Source: Micromonospora noduli
Lineage (GTDB): Bacteria; Actinomycetota; Actinomycetes; Mycobacteriales; Micromonosporaceae
Reading direction: 5' to 3'
NCBI RefSeq assembly: GCF_003264365.1
Contig: NZ_PYAK01000013.1
Coordinates: forward strand, 83,030 to 147,029
Length of the DNA: 64,000 nucleotides
The translations under genes and the position numbers were made by a program. Shown here one piece after another: positions 45,180 to 53,798 of this stretch (position 1 is the first letter of the stretch; each line of letters begins with the position of its first letter). The notes beneath the pieces are model-generated. The model made no database searches and was not told where the DNA came from. It saw only the letters and a program-made list of their open reading frames with translations.

Positions 45180-46189
45180 GACGCGCCACCGTCGCGCCCG
45201 TCGACCCCGGCCTGGCCGAGCTGGCCCCGGACCAGCGCCTGCGCCGCCTGGAGCTGACCGTCACCCGCCGACTCAACGGCCTGCTGCACGGCCAGTACCG
45301 TGGTCTGCTGCCCGGTCCCGGCAGTGAACCCTCCGGCAGTCGCGAATACCGGCCGGGCGAGGACGAGGTCCGCCGGATGGACTGGGCGGTGACCGCCCGG
45401 ACCGCCGTGCCGCACGTCCGGCAGGTCGACGCCGACCGGGAGCTGACCACCTGGCTGCTCGTCGACGGCAGCGCCAGCATGGAGTTCGGCACCGCCGAGC
45501 TGGACAAACGGGAACTGGCGGTGGCCGCCGTCGCGGCGGTCGGCTTCCTGACCGCGGGCGTCGGCAACCGCCTCGGCGCCCAGGTGCTGCGCGCCGACGG
45601 GGTACGCCGCTTCCCGGCCCGCAGCGGGCGTACCCATCTGCTTGCCCTGCTCCGCGCGCTGCTCGCCGCTCCCCGGGCCACCGCGCCCACCGACCGGCCG
45701 GGGCGCGGGCCTGCGGCCCGACCGCCCGATCTGGCCGACGGCCTCGACGCGCTGCACCGGATCGCGAACCGGCGTGGGCTGGTAGTGGTGGTCTCCGACT
45801 TCCTCGACGGCCTGCCCGACGACCCCGGCCAGACAGCGCCCTGGGAGCGGACCATGCGCCGGCTGGCCGTCCGGCACCAGGTGCTGGCGATCGAGGTGAC
45901 CGACCCGCGTGAGCTGGAACTACCGGACGTCGGACTGATCACGCTCGTCGACCCGGAGACCGGTCGGCACCGCGAGGTGTGCACATCGGACCGTGGGCTG
46001 CGCGAGCGGTACGCCGAGGCCGCCGCAGCCCAGCGCGAACAGGTCCACCAGGCGCTGCGCCGCAGCGGGGCCACCCATCTGCCGCTGCGCACCGACGGCG
46101 ACTGGAGCGCGGACATCGTCCGGCACGTGCACGCCCAGCGTCGACTGGCCGCCGCGCCGGTCGGCCGGCCCCGGGGAGGTGCCGCGTGA
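45176..46189 (+). CDS. DUF58 domain protein
   Basis: Predicted 337 aa. The DUF58 signature SGSREYRPGEDEVRRMDWAVTAR is at residues ~55-80, followed by a VWA-like fold with LLVDGSASM and VVVVSDFLDG. No membrane helices are seen. Start and stop overlap both neighbours by four bases (ATGA, GTGA), so it is translationally coupled in the MoxR operon. Confidence 0.9.
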
Positions 46190-47145
46190 TCTGGCAGTCG
46201 CCGCTGCGGCTCTGGCTGCTGCTCGGCGTGCTCGCCCTGGTCGTCGCGTACCTGGTGATGCAGCGGCGACGCAGTCGGTACGCGGTCCGCTTCACCAACC
46301 TGCGGCTGCTGGACCGGGTGGCGCCGGAGCGGCCCGCCTGGCGTCGGCACGTACCGGCCGGGCTCTTCCTGGCCATGCTGGCGCTGCTCGTGGTCGGCTT
46401 CGCCCGACCGAGCGCCGAGGTTCGGGTGCCCCGGGAACGGGCCACTGTGATGGTGGCGGTGGACGTCTCCACGTCGATGCTCGCCACCGACGTCGAACCG
46501 GACCGGTTGGCCGCGGCGAAGGAAGCCGCCCGGCGCTTCGTCGAGGGTCTGCCCGACGAGTTCAACGTGGGTCTCGTCGCGTTCGCCGGCAGTGCCGCGG
46601 TGCTGGTGCCCCCGGGCACCGACCGGGACGCCCTCGACGAGGGGATCGACCGGCTCGCCGAGGGCATCACCGGTGTCCAGGGCACCGCGATCGGCGAGGC
46701 CATCAACACCTCGCTCGGCGCGGTCAAGAGCCTGGACAGCGAGGCCGCGAAGGAAACCCCACCCGCCCGGGTCATCCTGCTCTCCGACGGCGCCAACACC
46801 TCCGGGATGGACCCGATGGAGGCGGCGGCGGAAGCGGTGAAGGCGGAGGTGCCGGTGCACTCGATCTCGTTCGGCACCCCGTCCGGGTTCGTCGACCGAG
46901 GTGGACGACCAATCCAGGTGCCGGTGGACGGACAGACCCTCAAGGCGGTCGCCGAGGAGACCGGCGGGATGTTCCACGAGGCCAGCACCACCGACGAGCT
47001 GCGGGCCGTCTACGACGACATCGGCAGTTCGGTCGGCTACCGCACCGAGCGGCAGGACATCTCGGCCCGGTTCATCGGCCTCGGACTGGTGTTCGCGATG
47101 GGCGCCGCCGCCGGCTCGATGCGCTGGTTCTCCCGGCTGCCCTGA
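46186..47145 (+). CDS. VWA-domain membrane protein
   Basis: Predicted 319 aa from GTG 46186. Membrane helices lie near residues 8-25 and 50-70 and at the C-terminus (FIGLGLVFAMGAAAGSM). Between them is a von Willebrand A domain with the metal-ion-dependent adhesion site DVSTSM, TDRDALDEGID, GTAIGEAI and SDGANTSG. It is the BatA-like partner of the MoxR/DUF58 pair, probably assembling an envelope complex. Confidence 0.9.
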   Translation: MIWQSPLRLWLLLGVLALVVAYLVMQRRRSRYAVRFTNLRLLDRVAPERPAWRRHVPAGLFLAMLALLVVGFARPSAEVRVPRERATVMVAVDVSTSMLATDVEPDRLAAAKEAARRFVEGLPDEFNVGLVAFAGSAAVLVPPGTDRDALDEGIDRLAEGITGVQGTAIGEAINTSLGAVKSLDSEAAKETPPARVILLSDGANTSGMDPMEAAAEAVKAEVPVHSISFGTPSGFVDRGGRPIQVPVDGQTLKAVAEETGGMFHEASTTDELRAVYDDIGSSVGYRTERQDISARFIGLGLVFAMGAAAGSMRWFSRLP

Positions 47146-47183
47146 CCGCCGCGCCCAACCGACGTCGACCGTGAGGAGTACGC

Positions 47184-48038
47184 ATGGCAGTGCAGACCGG
47201 ACTGGGCGAACCGCGCGGTCCCTGGTTCATCTCACCGGAACTCGACCCGGACGGGCGCGGGTGGTGGGACGCGCCCGAGCGCGACCCGGGCGGGCGACGG
47301 CCCGGGCGGCTGCTCGCCGTGTTGGCAGTGGTGGCGGTCTCGGCCGTCTCCGGTGCTCTCGCCGGCGGCGTGGTGGCCAGCCGGGACGGGGCTGGGGGTC
47401 CGGCTGCGGCGTCCGCCGCCCCGGTGCCGGCCGAGCTGGTCACCGCGGCCGAGCGGACCGTACCCGGGGTGGTGTCGGTGCTGGCCGGCGGCGCGACCAG
47501 CGGGTCCGCGACCGGCTCCGGCTTCGCAGTGGACGACCAGCAGCACCTGATCACCAACGACCACATCCTGGCCAAGGCCGGTGGTGGGCCGGTGACCGTG
47601 GAGCTGCCCGACGGCCGCCGGTTCGCCGCCGAGGTGGTCGGACGGGAGCCGCGCAGCGACCTGGCGGTGCTGAAGGTGCCGGCATCGGCCGGTCTCACCC
47701 CGCTGCCCCTGGCCAAACCGGGCGCGACCCGGGTCGGTGAGCCGGTGCTCGCGGTGGGGTCGCCGCTCGGTCTGGCCGGAACGGTCACCGCAGGCATCGT
47801 CAGCGCGCTCGACCGGCAGGTGCGGCTCGGCAACAACCGGCACAGCGCGGTGCAGACGGATGCGTCCATCAACCCCGGCAACTCCGGTGGGCCACTGGTC
47901 AACGCGCGCGGGGAGGTGGTCGGGGTGAACACCGCCATCGCCACCATCGACGGAAACGGCTCGATCGGCATCGGGTTCGCCATCCCGATCGACCAGGTGC
48001 AGCAGACCGCCGACACGATCATCGGCAAGGGCGGCTGA
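47184..48038 (+). CDS. Membrane-anchored trypsin-like serine protease (HtrA-like, no PDZ)
   Basis: Predicted 284 aa. One N-terminal membrane helix (LLAVLAVVAVSAVSGALAGGVV, ~43-65) exposes a chymotrypsin-fold domain outside the cell. The catalytic triad is complete: His in ITNDHIL, Asp in SDLAVLK and Ser in GNSGGPL. HtrA proteases normally carry a PDZ domain after this, but the protein ends at IIGKGG. It is 38 bases downstream of the VWA gene and may be in the same operon. Confidence 0.85.
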   Translation: MAVQTGLGEPRGPWFISPELDPDGRGWWDAPERDPGGRRPGRLLAVLAVVAVSAVSGALAGGVVASRDGAGGPAAASAAPVPAELVTAAERTVPGVVSVLAGGATSGSATGSGFAVDDQQHLITNDHILAKAGGGPVTVELPDGRRFAAEVVGREPRSDLAVLKVPASAGLTPLPLAKPGATRVGEPVLAVGSPLGLAGTVTAGIVSALDRQVRLGNNRHSAVQTDASINPGNSGGPLVNARGEVVGVNTAIATIDGNGSIGIGFAIPIDQVQQTADTIIGKGG

Positions 48039-48100
48039 GCTGCCCGAACGCCCTGACGGGGGCCACCACTGTCGGATATCCGGCCAGACGGCATCGGACC

Positions 48101-48433
48101 ATGGAAATATTACGCTCGGTATGGATACTGGCGGAGGTGGAGCGTCCTCTTCTCACGGTCCTCCTACTGGTGGGCCTGGTCATCGGATGTGCAGTGGGGT
48201 CTGCGTACGCCCGGGCACGACGTGGGTGGAACGATTACCAGACCGTCAAGAAATCGGTGCCAGGCGCCCGTCGGGGCGCCTGGTCGCTGATCCGCGGCGT
48301 CGTCGTGAAGGCCGCGGTGATCGGGGTGCTGCTCTTCGGCGCGGTGGCGTACGCGGCCGTCGGCTCCGACGAGGAGAGCGCCGGGCCGGCGCCCACCCAG
48401 TCGCCGACGCAGAGTGAGCCTCCGCACCGATGA
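48101..48433 (+). CDS. Small membrane protein, 110 aa
   Basis: Two hydrophobic helices (LLTVLLLVGLVIGCAVG, ~18-34; VVKAAVIGVLLFGAVAYAAVG, ~67-88) flank a basic cytoplasmic loop. A Ser/Pro/Thr/Gln tail closes the protein. No family is recognised. The ATG lacks a clear ribosome site; a GTG 18 bases later is an alternative. Confidence 0.55.
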   Translation: MEILRSVWILAEVERPLLTVLLLVGLVIGCAVGSAYARARRGWNDYQTVKKSVPGARRGAWSLIRGVVVKAAVIGVLLFGAVAYAAVGSDEESAGPAPTQSPTQSEPPHR

Positions 48434-48467
48434 CCCCTGGCGGGTCGTCGCGGGTTAGCCTCGGGGC

Positions 48468-48893
48468 GTGGACGACGGACTGCGGGTGACCGACCGGTGG
48501 GTCGTCCCCGCCGGGGAGCTACGGGAGCGCTTCTCCCGCTCGTCGGGGCCGGGCGGGCAGGGTGTGAACACCGCGGACTCCCGGGTCGAGCTGAGCTACG
48601 ACGTGGCCAACTCGCCGGCCGTGCCGGAGTGGCTGCGGCCGCGGGCGCTGGCCCGGCTGGCCAACCGCCTCGTCGACGGGGTGCTGACGATCGCGGCCAG
48701 CGAGCACCGGGCCCAGCTGGCCAACCGGGAGGCGGCCCGGGCACGGATGACCGCCCTGCTGCGGGAGGCCGCCGCGCCCCCGCCGCCGGCCCGCCGAGCG
48801 ACCCGCCCGTCCCGTGGGGCCAAGGAACGCCGGCTGGCCGAGAAGAAACGCCAGTCCCAGCGCAAACGGGACCGCCGCGCCGACGACGACTGA
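48468..48893 (+). CDS. arfB: Peptidyl-tRNA hydrolase ArfB (ribosome rescue)
   Basis: Predicted 141 aa. The GGQ catalytic loop is in FSRSSGPGGQGVNTADSRVEL, at residues ~22-32. A long basic C-terminal tail (KERRLAEKKRQSQRKRDRR) enters the empty mRNA channel of stalled ribosomes in this family, letting the GGQ hydrolyse the stuck peptidyl-tRNA. Size and order match ArfB/YaeJ rather than full release factors. Confidence 0.92.
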   Translation: MDDGLRVTDRWVVPAGELRERFSRSSGPGGQGVNTADSRVELSYDVANSPAVPEWLRPRALARLANRLVDGVLTIAASEHRAQLANREAARARMTALLREAAAPPPPARRATRPSRGAKERRLAEKKRQSQRKRDRRADDD

Positions 48894-48906
48894 TCCCCGA
48901 CGGCGA

Positions 48907-49773
48907 CTAGGCCGGCACGGCGGCGAGCAGCCGGTCGCGCAGCACGGCGGCTCGCTCGGCGAACCCGCGCTGGGCCGCCGCGTACTCCGCCCGGCCGTCC
49001 GGGGTCTCCACGCGCACCGGCGGGTAGCCGAGTGCCGCCAGGTCGTACGGGCTGGCCCGCATGTCCAGCGTGCGGATGTCCCGGGCCAGGTCGAACGCGT
49101 CGGCCACCAGCTCCGAGGAGACCAACGGCGACAACTTGTACGCCCACTTGTACAGATCCATGTTGGCGTGCAGGCAGCCCGGCTGCTCGTGCGCGTGCTG
49201 CGTCTCCCGGGTCGGGGTGAGCAGGTTCAACGGGCGGGCCGGCTGCGTGAAGAACCGGAACGCGTCGAAGTGGCTGCACCGCACGCCCCGCTCCTCGACA
49301 ACCTCGTCGGTGCGTTCCGCGCTGAGCCGCAGCGGCCAGGCGTTGTGCCGCAGCTCCTCCCGGGTCTGCCGGTAGACCATCGCCCACTCGTGCATCCCGA
49401 AGCAGCCGAAGTGCGCCGCACGTCCACGCGTCGCCTCCAGCAGGGAGCGGATCCAGGCGATCGACTCGCCGCGCCGGGCGCGTACCCCCTCGGTGTCGAG
49501 GGTGACCCCGGCGGTGCCGGCGCGGTAGTCGCGGCCGAACTCGGCCGGATCGGCGTCGAGCAGCTCGACCCCGGGCCCGGGATGCCAGCGCCGCAGCTGG
49601 GCCGGGCGGTGCGAGTAGTAGGTGAACAGGAAGTCGGCCACCGGATGCCGCTCACCGCGTCGTCGCCGGGCCAGGTGCGGGGTCAGCCAGACGTCCACCC
49701 GCTCCTCGTGGGCCCGTCGGCGGGCCTGCCACTGCGTCGCGTCGAGCACGGCGGGGGCGAGGGCGGCGGTCAC
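48907..49773 (-). CDS. Conserved protein, often labelled 3-methyladenine DNA glycosylase
   Basis: Predicted 288 aa. The protein is rich in conserved aromatic, His and Cys residues (FLFTYYSHRPAQLRRWHPG, FGCFGMHEWAMVYRQ, RCSHFDAFRFFT, HANMDLYKWAYKLSPL). Actinobacterial databases commonly call this family a 3-methyladenine DNA glycosylase, from memory. I do not see a recognisable helix-hairpin-helix or AAG signature, so the activity is doubtful. Confidence 0.6.
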   Translation of the reverse strand: MTAALAPAVLDATQWQARRRAHEERVDVWLTPHLARRRRGERHPVADFLFTYYSHRPAQLRRWHPGPGVELLDADPAEFGRDYRAGTAGVTLDTEGVRARRGESIAWIRSLLEATRGRAAHFGCFGMHEWAMVYRQTREELRHNAWPLRLSAERTDEVVEERGVRCSHFDAFRFFTQPARPLNLLTPTRETQHAHEQPGCLHANMDLYKWAYKLSPLVSSELVADAFDLARDIRTLDMRASPYDLAALGYPPVRVETPDGRAEYAAAQRGFAERAAVLRDRLLAAVPA

Positions 49774-49809
49774 GCACCCCAGGGTACGACCGCCGCCCGC
49801 ACGCCGTTC

Positions 49810-51231
49810 TCAGGGCATCTGCACCCGGACCCCGGCGGAGAACACCCCGCTGCGCAGCTCCAGCTGCTGGGGCGGGTCCCGCCCGTCGACGGTGAAGACC
49901 AGCGGGAGCACCATCCGGGTGCCCGCCGCCATCGGGTCGGCGAAGACGTCCCGACCCAGGTTCGCCGTCCGGGTGGCCGACTCGTCGGTGCTCACCCAGC
50001 GCCCACCGGGCAGGTACGCCCGTTGCAGCTCGCTGTGCCAGGGCTGATGGTCGCCGGTGACGTTGCGCACACCCACTGTGGCCTCGCAGCGTCGCCCGTT
50101 GGCCGGTGCGGCACCGCCGCCGTCGGCCTTCCCGGCGGTGCCGGGCGCGCCGCAGGTCATCCGGTACACGGTGAACTCGAACGCTGACTCGCGCAGCGGC
50201 ACGCCCAGCGACCCGTTGACCCCGGTGCCCACCCACGCGCCGCTGGTGGGCTGCTTCTGCGTGTCGATCGCCGCGACCTGCCGGGTCGCCGTCCAACCCG
50301 CGGTGCCGACCACAGCGGCCAGCACCACGACGGCGGCACCCACCAACATCCAGACCGGCGGGGTACGCCGACGCCGCACCGGACTCGGCGCTGCCGGGCG
50401 GGGGTAGACCGTCCCGCGGCCACCCTCGGCGCCGCCACCGGTGGAGAGCGCGGCAGCCGTCACCCGCCGCCCGCGCCGACGTCGCCACACCCACACCAGG
50501 GCGGCGCTGATCAGCAGCAGGACCGCCAGTCCGCCGAGCAGCACCGGGTAGCGGCGCCACGGCGGCGCCTCGGTCACCTCGGCCGCCGGTGCCGCTGTCG
50601 CCTGCCAGGTGGCCGTGGCGCAGTCGTACGGCCGGCTGCCGTCACTGGTGAACGCGCAGGTCGGCGCGGTCAGCGGTTGGCCCGGCGCGGTCGCCGCGAG
50701 TGCGGTGCCCAGGGTGGTGGTGCTGTGCGCGGGCAGCCGCAACCGCCAGGTCACCTCGGTGGCCGATCCGCCGGCCGGGGTGGACCGGCCACCACCGCTG
50801 ATCGCGGTCGTCGACGATCCGGGCGGCAGTTCCTGACGCACTGTGGTCTCCAGCGGAGAGTTGCTCACGTTGCGCACCTGGATCCGGTACCTCGGTGCCG
50901 GGCTGCTCTCCGTGGCGACCGCCACCGTGACCTGTTGCGGGGGCGCCGACGCCGGTGCCCGGGTCGGTGGTGCCATCGCCGGTGGCGCCGACGGCGGGGT
51001 GGGCTCGGTCACTCGCGCGACCATCGCCACCGGCGGCCGGGTTCCCGCTGGTGCTGGTGTGGCCGCCGGTGGTGGTGGGGCGGCCGCCGTCGGTTGTGGC
51101 GTGGCGGCCGGTGGTCGTGGCGCGGCCGCCGCCTCCGGAGCCGCCGACGGCAGGGCCGGCACGGCGGCGAGGATGCCGAGGCAGTGCACGAACACTGCGA
51201 GGGCTCTGTGGTGTCGTGTCGATGCAGGCAT
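49810..51231 (-). CDS. Large Pro/Ala-rich membrane protein of unknown function
   Basis: Predicted 473 aa. A signal-like N-terminus is followed by a long Ala/Pro/Thr tract (~30-100). A beta-type ectodomain (~100-215: VTVAVATESSPAPRYRIQVRNVSNSPLETTVRQEL) follows, then a membrane helix (~225-245), a basic linker, a second helix (~295-315) and a C-terminal domain with FEFTVYRMTCG and RCEATVGVRNVTGDHQPW. The last part resembles DUF4352-type immunoglobulin-like domains. The DUF11-like first domain suggests a surface protein. Function is unknown. Confidence 0.65.
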   Translation of the reverse strand: MPASTRHHRALAVFVHCLGILAAVPALPSAAPEAAAAPRPPAATPQPTAAAPPPPAATPAPAGTRPPVAMVARVTEPTPPSAPPAMAPPTRAPASAPPQQVTVAVATESSPAPRYRIQVRNVSNSPLETTVRQELPPGSSTTAISGGGRSTPAGGSATEVTWRLRLPAHSTTTLGTALAATAPGQPLTAPTCAFTSDGSRPYDCATATWQATAAPAAEVTEAPPWRRYPVLLGGLAVLLLISAALVWVWRRRRGRRVTAAALSTGGGAEGGRGTVYPRPAAPSPVRRRRTPPVWMLVGAAVVVLAAVVGTAGWTATRQVAAIDTQKQPTSGAWVGTGVNGSLGVPLRESAFEFTVYRMTCGAPGTAGKADGGGAAPANGRRCEATVGVRNVTGDHQPWHSELQRAYLPGGRWVSTDESATRTANLGRDVFADPMAAGTRMVLPLVFTVDGRDPPQQLELRSGVFSAGVRVQMP

Positions 51232-51405
51232 ACGAACGAACCTCCGGAGCCGACGCTAGGGGCGAGCCGCCTCCGTGCGGGTACGAAGTCGAGAAGTCCG
51301 CCCCGGTCACCTCCAGCTCCGGTAGGGTGCCGCGCGCTGACGGGTTGAGCACACCCGACCGCCGGTCCTGGCCGGTTTGGGCGTCGGCGGCGCTAGATTG
51401 GCCGG

Positions 51406-52209
51406 GTGCGTATCGCTCGTTTCGCCCATGCCAAGGGAATGTCGTTCGGTGCCGTCGAAGGCGAAGCGGAGGCCGGGCCGCAGGGCCTGACCATCGCCGA
51501 GATCGAGGGCCACCCGTTCGGCAATCTCTCCTTCAGTGGGGCCCGCTGGGCCCTCTCCGACGTCCGGCTGCTCTCGCCGATCCTGCCCAGCAAGGTCGTC
51601 TGTGTCGGCCGCAACTACGCCGACCACGCCGCCGAGCTCGGCAACGAGGTGCCCAAGGAGCCGCTGCTCTTCCTCAAGCCGTCCACCTCGGTGATCGGCC
51701 CCCGGGACGCCATCCGGCTGCCGATCTTCTCCAAGCAGGTCGAGCACGAGGCGGAGCTGGCGGTCGTGATCGGGGCGCCCGGTGCGCGCCGCGCCGACCG
51801 CGCCGCCGCCGAACGTGCCATCTTCGGCTACACCTGCGCCAACGACGTCACCGCTCGGGACCTCCAGCGTTCGGACGGGCAGTGGACCCGGGCCAAGGGC
51901 TTCGACTCGTTCTGCCCGATCGGCCCGTGGATCACCACCGGGCTGGACGTCTCCGACCTGGAGATCCGGTGTGAGGTGGGTCGCAACCCGGAGGAGATGG
52001 AGGTACGCCAACTCGGCCGGACGAAGGACATGGTCTTCGACGTGCCGGGTCTGGTGTCGTACATCTCGCACGTGATGACTCTGCTGCCCGGCGACGTCGT
52101 TCTCACCGGCACTCCAGCCGGGGTTAGCCCGCTTGTCGAGGGGGATACCGTCACCGTGCGGATCGACGGCATCGGCGAGCTCACCAACCCGGTGGTGCCC
52201 GTCGCCTGA
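51406..52209 (+). CDS. Fumarylacetoacetate-hydrolase family protein
   Basis: Predicted 267 aa. A short N-terminal domain is followed by the FAH fold with VCVGRNYADHAAELG, FLKPSTSVIGP, the metal-binding VEHEAELAVVIG and NDVTARDLQ, GFDSFCPIGPWI and LLPGDVVLTGTPAGVSPL. Members include oxaloacetate decarboxylases, acylpyruvases and 2-hydroxyhepta-2,4-diene-1,7-dioate isomerases. The exact substrate cannot be read. It lies just upstream of a tRNA gene cluster. Confidence 0.9.
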   Translation: MRIARFAHAKGMSFGAVEGEAEAGPQGLTIAEIEGHPFGNLSFSGARWALSDVRLLSPILPSKVVCVGRNYADHAAELGNEVPKEPLLFLKPSTSVIGPRDAIRLPIFSKQVEHEAELAVVIGAPGARRADRAAAERAIFGYTCANDVTARDLQRSDGQWTRAKGFDSFCPIGPWITTGLDVSDLEIRCEVGRNPEEMEVRQLGRTKDMVFDVPGLVSYISHVMTLLPGDVVLTGTPAGVSPLVEGDTVTVRIDGIGELTNPVVPVA

Positions 52210-52262
52210 TCCGTCTGATGCCCCTGTTTCCGCAGCTCACGGGTGGTTCGGGGGGATCGGAT

Positions 52263-52291
52263 TTGGCCTGCCGGCACCGGGAGGGTAAAGT
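52263..52291 (+). promoter_or_regulatory. Candidate promoter of tRNA-Gln
   Basis: TTGGCC (52263-52268) and TAAAGT (52286-52291) with a 17-base spacer, 26 bases before the tRNA. Confidence 0.5.
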
Positions 52292-52317
52292 TCACTCCCG
52301 GCGCCGCAAGGGGCCAA

Positions 52318-52389
52318 TGGGGTATGGGGTAATTGGCAGCCCGACTGATTCTGGTTCAGTTAGTCTAGGTTCGAGTCCTGGTACCCCAG
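52318..52389 (+). tRNA. tRNA-Gln (CTG)
   Basis: A 72-base cloverleaf. Acceptor arms TGGGGTA/TACCCCA pair fully. Anticodon stem ACTGA/TCAGT holds loop TTCTGGT, giving anticodon CTG at 52351-52353. T-loop GTTCGAGTC is conserved. CCA is not encoded. A GC hairpin at 52442-52463 follows. Confidence 0.95.
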
Positions 52390-52441
52390 CGCTGCTGGAA
52401 TTCGCGAGAATTTCCAGACGCTGGATTCTGACGGAGTTCGA

Positions 52442-52463
52442 CTCCGCCCCTTCGGGGGCGGAG
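52442..52463 (+). terminator. Hairpin after tRNA-Gln
   Basis: CTCCGCCCC (52442-52450) pairs with GGGGCGGAG (52455-52463) around a 4-base loop. Confidence 0.55.
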
Positions 52464-52523
52464 GGTGGTCTTCGGTAGAGTGCAGCTCCTCCACCGGTAA
52501 GGTGGGGGAGCAAAAGTTGTTCT

Positions 52524-52596
52524 GGCCCCGTCGTCTAGCGGCCCAGGACGCCGCCCTCTCAAGGCGGTAGCGCCGGTTCGAATCCGGTCGGGGCTA
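52524..52596 (+). tRNA. tRNA-Glu (CTC), copy 1
   Basis: A 73-base cloverleaf with acceptor GGCCCCG/CGGGGCT and anticodon stem CCGCC/GGCGG around loop CTCTCAA, anticodon CTC. T-loop GGTTCGAATCC. Identical to the copy at 52770-52842. No encoded CCA. Confidence 0.95.
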
Positions 52597-52605
52597 CAGC
52601 GTGCA

Positions 52606-52637
52606 CAGCCCGTCTCACCTCGTGAGGCGGGCTGTTT
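52606..52637 (+). terminator. Intrinsic terminator after tRNA-Glu copy 1
   Basis: A 13-base stem with one wobble pair (52606-52618 with 52622-52634) followed by TTT. Confidence 0.75.
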
Positions 52638-52769
52638 CGTGTCCGCCGCCGGGCCCGTTCCGGCCTCCGTCGGGCCCTCGGGTGACAGCGCACCCCGCGC
52701 TCGTGCCCGGGTACGGTGCCGCTAGACTACATTCGCACCGCCCGTGAGGGTGGTGAACGGAAAAGTTCT

Positions 52770-52842
52770 GGCCCCGTCGTCTAGCGGCCCAGGACGCCGC
52801 CCTCTCAAGGCGGTAGCGCCGGTTCGAATCCGGTCGGGGCTA
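52770..52842 (+). tRNA. tRNA-Glu (CTC), copy 2
   Basis: All 73 bases equal the copy at 52524. The bases just before it (AAAAGTTCTG) also resemble the first copy's flank, consistent with a tandem duplication. A -10-like TAGACT at 52723-52728 could be its own promoter. Confidence 0.95.
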
Positions 52843-52848
52843 CAACCA

Positions 52849-52880
52849 AAGGCTCATCCCGCTACGCGGGATGAGCCTTT
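52849..52880 (+). terminator. Intrinsic terminator after tRNA-Glu copy 2
   Basis: A perfect 14-base stem (52849-52862 with 52866-52879) around TAC, followed by a short T-run. Confidence 0.8.
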
Positions 52881-52942
52881 CTCGTTGCCGTCCCCAACCC
52901 AGCCCAACCCCGTCCCCACCCACCCTGCTCGCCCCTGCTCCC

Positions 52943-53003
52943 GGTGATCAAGAGCTTTGCGTCACCAGGTTCAGCGCGTCGTGACGCAAACCTCTTGATC
53001 ACC
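52943..53003. repeat. Near-perfect 23-base inverted repeat
   Basis: Arms 52943-52965 and 52981-53003 are reverse complements at 22 of 23 positions, around a 15-base loop. There is no T-run. It lies between the tRNA-Glu terminator and the 3' end of ndgR, so it could act as an ndgR terminator, but the A/T content and length are more like a dispersed palindromic repeat. The rest of the gap (53004-53062) is a purine-rich G run without a gene. Confidence 0.75.
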
Positions 53004-53062
53004 GAGGTCGGCGAGGGTGAGGGGAGGGAGAGGGGGGAGTGGGGGAGGGGGTGGGGTCGGGG

Positions 53063-53749
53063 TTAGAGGCCGGATAGGCGTTGGCCGGCTCTTACTACGG
53101 CCATGGCGTGGCGTTCGCCGGGGCGGCGGCCCAGGCGCTCGATGGGGCCGGAGATGCTGACCGAGGCGATGACCCGGCCGGTGCGGTCGCGGATCGGGGC
53201 GGAGACACTCGCCACACCGGCCTCCCGCTCGGCGACGCTCTGCGCCCAGCCGCGGCGGCGTACCTCGGCGAGGGTGCGGCCGGTGAACTTGCTGCGCGGC
53301 AGCAGCGGCATCACCGCCTCCGGCGGCTCCCAGGCGAGCAGGATCTGGGCCGAGGAGCCAGCCGTCATCGGCAGCACCGAGCCGACCGGAACGGTGTCCC
53401 GTAGACCGCTGGCGCGTTCCGCCGCCGCCACGCAGATCCGCTCGTCGGCGCGGCGCAGATAGAGCTGCGCGCTCTCACCGGTGGCGTCGCGCAGCGCGGC
53501 CAGCAGCGGCTCGGCGGCGGTCAGGAGAACGTCCGGTGCGGCGTTCGCCAGCTCGCCCAGGCGGGGGCCCGGCCGCCATCTGCCCTGGGTGTCACGCACC
53601 AGCATTCGGTGGATCTCCAGGGCCTGGGCCAGGCGATGTGCTGTGGCCCGGGGCAGCTTGGTGCGTTCGACGAGTTCGGCCAGGCTGGCGCCGTCCACGC
53701 AGGCGGCCAGGATGACCACCGCCTTGTCGAGAACGCCGACACCGCTCAT
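53063..53749 (-). CDS. ndgR: IclR-family regulator NdgR/LtbR-type (leucine biosynthesis)
   Basis: Predicted 228 aa. An N-terminal winged helix (SGVGVLDKAVVILAA, ASLAELVERTKLPRATAHRLAQALE) is followed by the IclR effector domain (GESAQLYLRRADERICVAAAERASGLRDTVPVGSVLPMTAGSSAQIL, ASVSAPIRDRTGRVIASVSISGP). The SGLRDTVPVG and AGSSAQI blocks are typical of the NdgR/LtbR group, which controls leuCD in Streptomyces and Corynebacterium. It is divergent from leuC here too. An upstream GTG at 53761 is seven bases after a -10-like TAAGTT and could start a leaderless message. Confidence 0.92.
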   Translation of the reverse strand: MSGVGVLDKAVVILAACVDGASLAELVERTKLPRATAHRLAQALEIHRMLVRDTQGRWRPGPRLGELANAAPDVLLTAAEPLLAALRDATGESAQLYLRRADERICVAAAERASGLRDTVPVGSVLPMTAGSSAQILLAWEPPEAVMPLLPRSKFTGRTLAEVRRRGWAQSVAEREAGVASVSAPIRDRTGRVIASVSISGPIERLGRRPGERHAMAVVRAGQRLSGL

Positions 53750-53768
53750 ACTGTGTCCCACAAGCCGA

Positions 53769-53792
53769 AACTTACCTCCCAGAATTTAGGAT
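53769..53792. promoter_or_regulatory. Overlapping divergent promoters of ndgR and leuCD
   Basis: On the plus strand TAGGAT (53787-53792) lies six bases before the leuC ATG. On the minus strand TAAGTT (53774-53769) lies seven bases before a GTG of ndgR. Each -35 must fall in or next to the other's -10, so one bound NdgR dimer could control both. Confidence 0.5.
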
Positions 53793-53798
53793 GTCCAG

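Noticed and set aside
52318..53003. tRNA cluster plus inverted repeat as an integration site of a mobile element
   Set aside because: No integrase, no direct repeat of a tRNA 3' end and no foreign gene content nearby.
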